From Azolla caroliniana (lineage: Eukaryota; Polypodiophyta), in assembly GCA_043228905.1 (NCBI GenBank), contig JBHGNT010000001.1:186001-250000 (forward strand): a DNA stretch of 64,000 bases, read 5' to 3'. The position numbers and the translations under genes were made by a program. Below are positions 55,106 through 64,000 of the stretch, one piece after another (position 1 is the stretch's first letter; each line of letters opens with the position of its first letter). Under the pieces are notes generated by a model. That model saw only the letters and a list, made by a program, of their open reading frames with translations, was not told the origin of the DNA and made no database searches.

Positions 55106-58100
55106 TCAGTGAGAAAAAGGCATCAGAAAAATGTCCAAATCACAAACAGTCAAGTCACCTTTCTCAAATTCACCTTGCTCATTTGAGAAATTGCTCTTTA
55201 TATCATCTATATCTTGTAGCTCTGATCTTAGCATAAAGTTCACTGGAGATTGACGAGCTGATAAATTTGGAGAGGCTTCGATTGTAGGTGTTGATCGTGG
55301 TGCTTGTAAATGTAAAGACAAAGGTGACTCCATCATTGGAGTAGTTTGAAAGGAAGTTATGGGTGAATTGAGTGCAGGAGTATGTTGAAAGGATGATAGA
55401 GGTGACACAGTTGCAGTTGGCAGAGATGATGAGAGTGTTGACAATGGTGACCTTCCTCCAGGAGGTAACATGTTCACCTTTATCCTGAAAAATAAAACTA
55501 TTATAAGAAAAGAGAATAGCATATTAAATTTAACAGCTCACAGTGAAGTATAGACTTACTTGTTATGCACGTCTATATATTCATCAGTCTCATCCAGAAT
55601 TTCTTCCTGCAATCATTTTCATTATCAGCCATATACCAATTGAATTTGTACAAAAACTACCTTTAATCAACATGAAGGATGCCACAACACACGACTACAC
55701 ACTACCAGCAGTTATACTTTGGCAGTTAAACCTTTGGAAAGACTAGGTTTCGGATAGCATGACCTCCCATATTAGATCATTGACACTACTTGTAGACCTA
55801 AATACTAGTATACTCTTGACCATAGTTTATGATGACTCTTGCATTTCAGTTCAGTTCAATAATTTGACCTTCTCCAAAACTAGATAAAGGAATGCATAGT
55901 TGTATAGCCAGTGCTCTTTTTTAGAAGATGCTAATCAGTTCGCATCCCAGCTTGCACCTTTAAAAGAATCAACGTCAAAGCACAATGGACATATAAAAAA
56001 CACATCCTCTCAGCACCAATTAAGCTGGGGACATCACTACATATATATCAAAGGTCAGTAATACCTGCAGGAGTTCTTCAATCACATCTTCCATTGTAAT
56101 GATCCCAACAACCTCTTCATCCTGGGGAAAACTAGGAACAAACTGTTCACTAATTTCCAAAAAATCATCTTGAGTTGTGCGTTCCCACTTCTTATTTCTC
56201 TGACTGTGATTTTCTGCTCCCCATTCATCCTTTCTAGAAACTGAGATAGCAGGTCCAATCGATGGACTTCGTTTCCCCAGAAGTACATTTCCAGAATCAG
56301 CCAGAATATCAGCTTCAGGAATATCCACTGTCGAAGCCATAGGTGAGGCTGTTCAAACAAATTAGAACAAGTATTTGAAGAAGTCATTGCAGATCATCAA
56401 GTTCCTTTAATCCACATATTTATATATAGCATGAAATTGGCAATGAATTTTAATTATAGAGGATTGGTGAATCGCGATGATTGTTGATGAATGCTCATAT
56501 GCAATATTAATATGAGAATACACATCCAGGCTACCACATTACACCTTGCACAACCCTGCCTTCCATTATCCTTTTGTGTCTTGGGTTGCCTTTTTTTCTA
56601 TCTGCAAGTCCTTTTATTTCCTTGCTCTTGTTGATAGCATCCAGCTTCTCTTGACTGTATTTTACGACTGCAGCCATATGGCTGTGTCCCTTCTGGAACT
56701 CATTCAGAATGTCATATAATGGCATGTTTTCTTCAACCCTTTTACAAATAGAAAACTATCTCGATTAGAATGTTCCCCTGAATTCACATACCTGCATCAA
56801 AAAAGAGAAAGCACAGGAAACATAAAGCACCGTGGAATTTTTCGTATAGTTGCATGCTGTCTCACTGGCATCTTATCTTCGGGTCGAGTTGTGAGCAAAT
56901 TCTTTACCTGTAAAATTAATGTCTACTAATTTAAAGAAATTCTGAAGAAGTTATTCTCAATGTAGCATATCTTCATAAGAGATAAATTTGTAAGCATCCT
57001 AAAGCCTGTTGTGGACATGTCTATTACTTGAGGACAGTTACCCTTCTAACACAATGTACATGTGCATTTACTACAGGTGTTTTTTTACTGTGCACATTTG
57101 TTCTCTCCAACACATCCCCTTCATTCCAATAGTAAACGAATAGGCTTTAAAAGTCCTAATGTTTGCATTCTGATCACAAATTTCTAAAAAAAGTGCCAAA
57201 ATCTCTTATTGCGTTCCAAATAATATCATGCCTCATAGCCTACTACTCATTCTTGCCCTAGGGAATGTGGTAAAAGCTGTGCCAAACCCCACAAAATCAA
57301 AATAAATCCATGGGGCTTTAAAAATTCTAATGTTTGCATTTTGATCACAAATTTCTAATAAAAGTGCCACAATCTCTTACGGCATTCCAAATAAAGTCAT
57401 GTCTCATAACCTACTACTCATTCTTGGCCTAGGGAATGTGGTAAAAGCTTTGGCAAAACCCACAAAGTCAAAATAAATCCATGGGGTATAGGCACTAGAT
57501 GTCAATGATAACAAAGAACATGTAGCTAGACAATCTAATCCACAGAGGTATTCAAATTTTGTTGATCAATCACCCTAATCAATAGAAACAGATTGTGAAG
57601 CTACCAACTCTTATGAACTCTATTTGAAGTCCACTGTGGAGTTCATAATCTGAATTAAAACACAAATTACAGATTTGACTTCTCACAAATAGCTAGTACT
57701 GCTTCATTAACATAGCAGTTATGCATCTACACCAAGACACTTTCTTGATAATTGCTATAATAAATACTCACCAAGATCAGCCCAATTATATTCGTCGGTG
57801 ACCCTGAATATACAGGAACCCGACTATGCCCTTTCCTCATTATCAAATTCATCATGTTCCTGTATAAAAAGAGAACAAAGTCACAAACTCAATATTATTT
57901 TACTGTTGCCATTTTTAAAGTGAATGAGTAGCCATACATATCAAGTACAGCATTGACATCAACAGAGAAAGTGTCAGAAATAGGTGTCATAGCATCCTTC
58001 GCTGTCTTTTGTGTCATTTCTAATGCACCGGTAATAATTGTCGTCTCATCATGTGTTAGTTCACCTCCTTTCCCAGCCTGTCCATAAACAACACTACTAA

Positions 58101-60845
58101 ACATTAACATGCATGAACTAGGAGCCACAATGCCATTATTTTCTAATAAACTAGTCCCATTTTAAATTAACTTCGAGTTTCCAAAGAATAAATCAATAAC
58201 TATATTAATCAGAGATAATATCATGCGCGATTATTAGCATAAAAGAACCAAATAATTACATTAATAGAAGATAACATCATGCACAATTATTAGCATAAAA
58301 GGAACAAATAATATCTCCTATTAATATGATTATTAGCATAATTTAATATATAGGAGATAACATCACACACAATTATCAGCATAAAAGAACCAAATAATAT
58401 CTTGCTATAACAGAGAGACAGAGACAGAGAGATAGGGAGAAGAAATGTAGGCTCATGAACATAAATTTATTCAGGTTTCTCCTCTTTCTTTCCAACCACG
58501 GATTTCAGAGGAAATGGAAACCTATGCATCGCATTATGTTCACAGAAAAAACATGAAGAATAGGATATGATCCGACTGTACCAAACTGCAATCTATACAT
58601 GTAGGACTGCAACAATGGACAGACCTTAGCATTCTTCATGGTCATTCATGGTCATTCATGGTCATTCATGGTCTTGACACTATTTGTGCTGGTAGCTTTT
58701 AGCAAACTGTTGCAGAACCCTCACAACTCTACTTAGTGTTCCAGTTCAATGATGACAAGAAATTGATCTCCGTTTGGCAGTGTAATCAGTGATCTAAATG
58801 ACACTCATCATCTATTTTAACTTTTTCGCAGATATAATGATTTTCTTTGAAACGAGGTAATAACCTCGTCACGATAATCTGCTTCATAACCTGGCAGGTT
58901 TCATGGAGGGATGCTGCATGCTGATCACGCACATTGGTGCAGTGAAAAGGAGCACAAAACTGCTTCCATGTATTAGGGTATTGTACAGAGTACAACAGTC
59001 AAATTGCAGTGGGATTTGTTGTGAAATGCATGTAATTGGAATGAAGAGTCGTATATAATACAGGCTATCTATCATCAAATTGATTCAATTTGTTAGCATC
59101 GGTGCTAATTCAGTATTATGTTTCCCACCAGTCTCCTCTCTCCTAATTTATGGAGATAAAAACGGCCAAAGCTATTCTCCACTAGATAAAACAAGACTGC
59201 ATACAAATGGGTCCAAGTGTATCGTAATCATGTTGCCTGAATTTACACAGTGAAGCGAGCTTCATTTATGATGGTACCTAAGATTATTTTTTAATAGAAT
59301 TCTGTGAATTTCATGACTGAAGAACATGCACACACTGTTTACTACAAGCAAACAAAAATTTCTTGTAAGCATTGGATTTAATGCAATACCTCATTCCCAT
59401 GCATATTAACAAGAGTCATCAACTCTGCTCTCCGAAACAACGCTAGATGACTTTTTCCCAGCACAAAATCCAATAGCTGTATAGTCCAACAGAAAAAGTT
59501 TGATTACCTTACCTTCTACTGAAACAATCAAGGAAAGAATATTATAACGAGTGACTAAAACACCCGTTTTCACTTAACTTCCAAAACATCTCTCCCAAAG
59601 AAACCTATTCTACAAACGTGGAAAATCTACTGCTATATATATAGAATAAATCTTCTCTTTAAATGCAGGTAATACCAATATAGGGTAACCATCTAAAACA
59701 TCTCTCCTTTTACACCACTTATCACATCTATAAGCTATACTTACACACTTCAAATGCTCTATTATAGCCAGCTTTTAAACTTTGCATCAAGAAAACTAGA
59801 ACTTCAGCATAGGCCCAGCTATCCAAAGTTCATTTTCCAAGATCATGCACTTGAAGCCTCCAACACAACATCTTACAAAGAATAAAGTTTCAAGGGTGAA
59901 ATATGCTGTCACATGTCACAACATGCATTGCAGATGCTATACTCTCTGAAAATAATATTTCGGTGAACATTTCCAGTGATGCAAGACACAAATTGAACTA
60001 CTCGAAAAGCTCCACCTGAGCTAAGGGTTGACTAAATCAAAACATCTTAGTCAAAATTAATACCTTGCTGATAGGATATGTAACAGGGAAAAATAGAATG
60101 ACTAGAACTCGTACAACAGGTGTCATTGCTGCACCAACTGCTAAGCCATATCTTGTGCAAACAGCTTGTGGGAGAATCTAATAAAAGAACAACAAACTTC
60201 AGCACAAATTACATTCCAACATTACACCTGAGATACACTAAAAAACGTAATATACCTCACCAAACATCAAAATCAGTGTTACTGATATCAAGATGGCACC
60301 CCAAGCATTTACCAATGCATCAAGAAATATGGGCAACGCCTGCACATGCCAAGATGGAAAAAGAAAACTAAAGTGCACCACCTAAAAACCAGAGGTAACT
60401 AGAAAAGGAAAAATGTATAGCATACCTCCATGGCAAGAGCATTACCAATTAAAAGGGTGCATAGCAATAAATGTTGATTCTTCACAACTGGGAGAATTTT
60501 TGCTGTCCGTTTGAAATCAAACTCATTAGAGATTACAAAATACATTCGCTATATCAATACTAATAGAAGAGTTCCAGTGCACAAATAAAATAAGTCTTTC
60601 CTGACTCATTTAGTCTCATACAATGGAGAAGAAAAATCAATTAAAAGTATAAACGGATAGTGAGTGAAACAACCTGCATATTTCTGATCCTTCGCGGTAC
60701 CAGATTTGATCAAAACTTCTAAGTCCACAAGACTGAGTGACATCAATCCAAGGGTGAGTCCAGACATCATGCCAGCAAAGAGAACAAGCCCAGCAATGAT
60801 GAGGAGATAAAGCCAAAAAGTCGGTCCACAACAATGCTCTGTCAT
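55106..60845 (-). CDS. CNNM/DUF21-CBS domain membrane protein (MGR-type Mg transporter family)
   Basis: Twelve coding exons on the - strand: 60674-60845, 60426-60502, 60256-60339, 60064-60177, 59390-59476, 57938-58077, 57772-57859, 56831-56907, 56545-56738, 56065-56348, 55560-55606, 55106-55484; 580 residues, phases consistent. Plant proteins of this family (DUF21, CNNM/CorC-like, MGR) are linked to magnesium export. The N-terminal DUF21 membrane domain is clear ([35 protein letters not shown]). A CBS pair follows: [60 protein letters not shown] and [20 protein letters not shown], with a charged ~120-residue insert in the second CBS. The tail is Ser/Pro/Thr-rich ([20 protein letters not shown]). 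The ATG follows AATACAG, a possible acceptor, so a 5' UTR intron is likely. Confidence 0.93.
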
Positions 60846-61071
60846 TCTGTATTTGACAGTTGCAATAATTCAGAGAACCCGATGTTTAAACTCTTTAAAG
60901 CCTGGAGGCCTATATCAGAGTGCTCGTCAGTCAAATGTTGGGAACAATAGCATTTTCCTGTCAGCAATCCAAGGAGAATTTCTTGAAAAGGTGAATTATC
61001 GAGTTCACCATGTTGAACGAGTAATCAGCAGGTGCGACCTGCAAGTTAATGGCAATGACGAATGCCTCGAA
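60846..61071. other. Upstream region of the CNNM gene, proximal part
   Basis: Just before the start codon on the - strand. It probably holds 5' UTR or a 5' UTR intron. Nothing else is recognisable. Confidence 0.4.
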
Positions 61072-61692
61072 TTTGGTAGAAACTACAAATAGTGATGAAG
61101 AAAACGTGCATGAATTAGTATTAAACTCATTATTTTATAATGACAAAAAATATAATACATACATCAAGCTATGCACACCATAAGACTAAATAAAATGTGT
61201 GAAGATAATACGGATAGGCTGGCCATTTTGGTAGAAACTACAAACAGTGATGAAGAAAACGTGCATGAATTAGTATTAAACTCATTATTTTATAATGACA
61301 AAAAATATAATACATACATCAAGCTATGCACACCATAAGACTAAATAAAATGTGTGAAGGGAATACGGATAGGCTGGCCATTTTGGTAGAAACTACAAAT
61401 AGTGCTGAAGAAAACGTGCATGAATTAGTATTAAACTCATTATTTTATAATGACAAAAAATATAATACATACATCAAGCTATGCACACCATAAGACTAAA
61501 TAAAATGTGTGAAGGGAATACGGATAGGCTGGCCATTTTGGTAGAAACTACAAATAGTGCTGAAGAAAACGTGCATGAATTAGTATTAAACTCATTATTT
61601 TATAATGACAAAAAATATAATACATACATCAAGCTATGCACACCATAAGACTAAATAAAATGTGTGAAGGGAATACGGATAGGCTGGCCATT
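61072..61692. repeat. Four tandem copies of a 155-bp unit
   Basis: AAAACGTGCATGAATTAG recurs at 61101, 61256, 61411 and 61566, exactly 155 bp apart. Copies differ at only a few positions (AGTGAT/AGTGCT, GATAATA/GGGAATA). The array lies upstream of the CNNM gene and would be in its 5' UTR intron or promoter. Confidence 0.95.
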
Positions 61693-64000
61693 TAGTATCA
61701 TGCAGGGAGATCTGATACAAAGAAGCAGATAGTATATCAGGAAAATCGGCCGTTAAACAGGAGATGTATGATAAAAAAAATAACAATATATGTAAATGAT
61801 AACTGCACGAAAACAAGAAAATGAATGTGTACTAAAGGAAAGGCTGCAAACCTGAGACTTGTTCATAAAGACAAAGAATGCGTACTGGAAGGCAGTACCG
61901 AAAATTTGAAGGTATAAAATCAAATGATCATACACAGAGGGGTTATAGACAAGTGATTGTATGAAGGAGATGTTGTTCAAAACCACGAGTGAATACCAGA
62001 ACCTGTACTCACAGAAACCTAAAGACCAATAAGCGAACGAGGAAAAGAAGTAAAAATGGAAGACTTCAGATTGAAAATGAAGACTGCAGTTTAATACTGA
62101 AGATCTAAGATAATATCAGAAATCTGCAGACACAGAAGAAGCATGAAGCGTGGCCAAAACGATGAAAGAAATGAAGATATACATGGGCAGAAAACTGGAG
62201 AGAAAGTAAACGCGTATGGCGTAGGAAAATATGTTAAGATGAGGATTTAAGATTAGAGAATGCTACATAACCAGAGACATTTCGCTTACGCAGCAATATA
62301 AGAAGAAGCGAGGGTGGTGTGTGAAGAAGGTAAGTATGTAACACGAACTGTTAAAATGATGATTTTGGCGGTGCAGGTTATGGAGCTATTATTATATTCA
62401 CAACGATTCTTTCTTTCTTTCTTTCCATCTTTTTTCTTCTCCTCCGGGCTCTTCCTTCCTCTCTTTCTTTTTTTATCTTCTTCTTCTTCTTTTATTGTCC
62501 TTCTTCTTCTTGTTGTTGTTGTTTCTTCTTCTTCTTCTTCTTCTTCTTCTTCTTCTTGAAGCTGCTTGTTGCTTCTTCTGTTTCTGCTGATCTTCTAACT
62601 TAGAGAGTGCCTGCCTGCCTCTCTCTATTCGTCCTTCTTTTCTGATACTGGGCGTTCCTTCTGTTACTTCTACCTTTGCATCGATCGTCTTTTATATATA
62701 TGTATATGTATATATATCATCACCATTATCGTCATCGTCATCGTATCCTCTCTATTATTACGTCGACGTCATCAACGTCTACTTCTGCTTCTACTTCCCT
62801 CGTACACACGTACATACATACATACATACATACATATACTGTATACATATACATACATACAGTATGTATGTATATGTATATTGCGTGTGTTTCTTTAATT
62901 TCTTCTTTCTGGTGCGCCTGCTGTCGTCTGTGTGTGTGTTGTGTGTGTGTGTGTGTGTCTGCGACTGAGTGAGATCAGAGTTCAGAGTGAGTTGAGTACA
63001 TACTGTCGACTCTCGACTGTGTGTGTGTGTGTGTGTGTGTGTTTTGTGGGCTGGAGGAGGGGATGCGCACTGCTCTCTCTCTCTCTCTCTGTCTCTCTCT
63101 GTGTCTGTGTCTGTGTCTGTGTCTGTGTGTGTCTGCCTTTTTCCTGAGTTACATACATACTACATATAAGTCCTGCGGCCGGCCTGAGTAGTCGGCTACA
63201 ACAAACACCACCAAAGTAACAAAACAAAGCAAGCAAAAAGTAATGCGAATGAGTCTATATAATATAAAAAAGTCTCTTGAAAAAATATACATACACTGTA
63301 CATTAGAGTATGTACATACATCCATACATACATACATACATGGAGGAGGAGTGAAATACATATGTACTACATACATGGAGCTCCTCCCCCCCCACACACA
63401 AACAAACTCAATAATAGCTCATTGCCTCCCTCCCTCCCTCTTCTCTGTGCCTCTCCCCTCTTTCACTACACACACACACACACGTGCTCGCCTGCTTCAC
63501 AACAAATTTGGTTTGGTAAATAAGAGAAGAGTGTAGTACGTACATACACACGTATTGATATACATATGTACACACACATATATATATATATATAAGAGAA
63601 GAGTGTGTTTATCGTGTGCAATGACATATACTAACTCTACCTTCAGCTATATTACATAGAGGGAAAGAGAAAGAAAGAAAAATAGAGACCCCGCTACTAG
63701 CATTTTCTCTTTAATTTGTGCTACATCCACCCATATTTGTGTGTCGCACAATTTACATCAACTCATTTGTGTAATTTCATTGTGTTGTCACCGATGTTTC
63801 ATCTCAATTTTACAAGTTACTATGTCCCGTGTTCTTTTGTGTGCATCTTACCATGTCTTATGCCCCATGTGCTTTGTTGTACATGGTGTGCATGCACAAA
63901 AGCACCGTGTGGGCACTCCCCTAGTAAGCTACACCAAGTCACCACCCACTCCACTAGTAACAATATATATGCCGAAATAAAGTTTTTTATGAGCACTCAC
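61693..64000. other. Upstream region of the CNNM gene, microsatellite-rich
   Basis: No gene recognised. It holds (TTC)n at about 62466-62558, (CATA)n with an inverted GTATGTAT partner at 62811-62880 (potential cruciform around ATACTGTATACATATAC), (TG)n at 62937-62959 and 63018-63041, (CT)n at 63072-63100, (CA)n at 63467-63483 and (TA)n at 63575-63593. The promoter of the CNNM gene probably lies between 61700 and 62400. Open frames here are translations of the repeats. Confidence 0.6.

Noticed and set aside
61072-61692. CRISPR array
   Set aside because: Four contiguous 155-bp tandem copies without spacers, in a plant nuclear region.

Overview
The window is nuclear DNA from a land plant. It holds three intron-rich plant genes: a STAY-GREEN Mg-dechelatase, an ASHR1/SMYD-type SET-MYND methyltransferase and a CNNM/DUF21-CBS transporter. 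The remainder is plant-type LTR retrotransposons and LINEs. The species cannot be read from the sequence. The chromodomain element with gag and pol in different frames, and the microsatellite load, would fit a non-seed plant (fern, lycophyte or bryophyte), but this is only an inference. No bacterial, organellar or CRISPR features were seen.

Layout. 1-2946: 3' end of a + strand Ty3-type LTR element (E) with a non-coding, repeat-rich interior. 2947-4414: LINE remnant and TG/TA-rich simple repeats. 4415-30179: a nest of four Ty3/gypsy elements, all transcribed on the - strand. C (LTRs 4415-5034 and 29560-30179) encloses A (5651-6275 and 23706-24346), which encloses B (8486-9480 and 20250-21235), which encloses the chromovirus D (10890-11329 and 16131-16554). 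A, B, C and E share LTR ends (TGTCG...CGACA) and polypurine tract. A, B and C are related, decayed gag-pro/pol elements with an Asp-His-Gly protease motif; RT survives only in B and C and reads FLDD. D is young and intact in reading frame. 30180-31396: truncated Ty1/copia gag (F). 31397-39130: a LINE split by a nearly pristine Ty1/copia element (G, 31777-37119). 39131-42480: AT-rich spacer with tandem repeats, a possible TIR element and a perfect 26-bp hairpin.

42524-44522 (+): STAY-GREEN, six coding exons, 342 codons. 48048-53824 (+): ASHR1-like SET-MYND gene, 13 coding exons, 508 codons. 55106-60845 (-): CNNM/DUF21-CBS gene, 12 coding exons, 580 codons, convergent with ASHR1. 60846-64000: upstream region of the CNNM gene, with a four-copy 155-bp tandem repeat and many microsatellites. 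In all three gene models the exon phases add up exactly, with GT-AG introns throughout.

The most notable signals are in element D. Its gag/pol junction has a GTTAAAC slippery heptamer, a 6-nt spacer, an 8-bp stem and a possible pseudoknot, with pol in the -1 frame. Its predicted RNA 5' end is complementary over 12 nt to the sequence next to the 5' LTR, as in self-primed (Tf1/sushi-like) reverse transcription. The nest also shows insertion boundaries without target duplications, an inverted integrase fragment, and a possible pro/pol frameshift junction shared by A and B.
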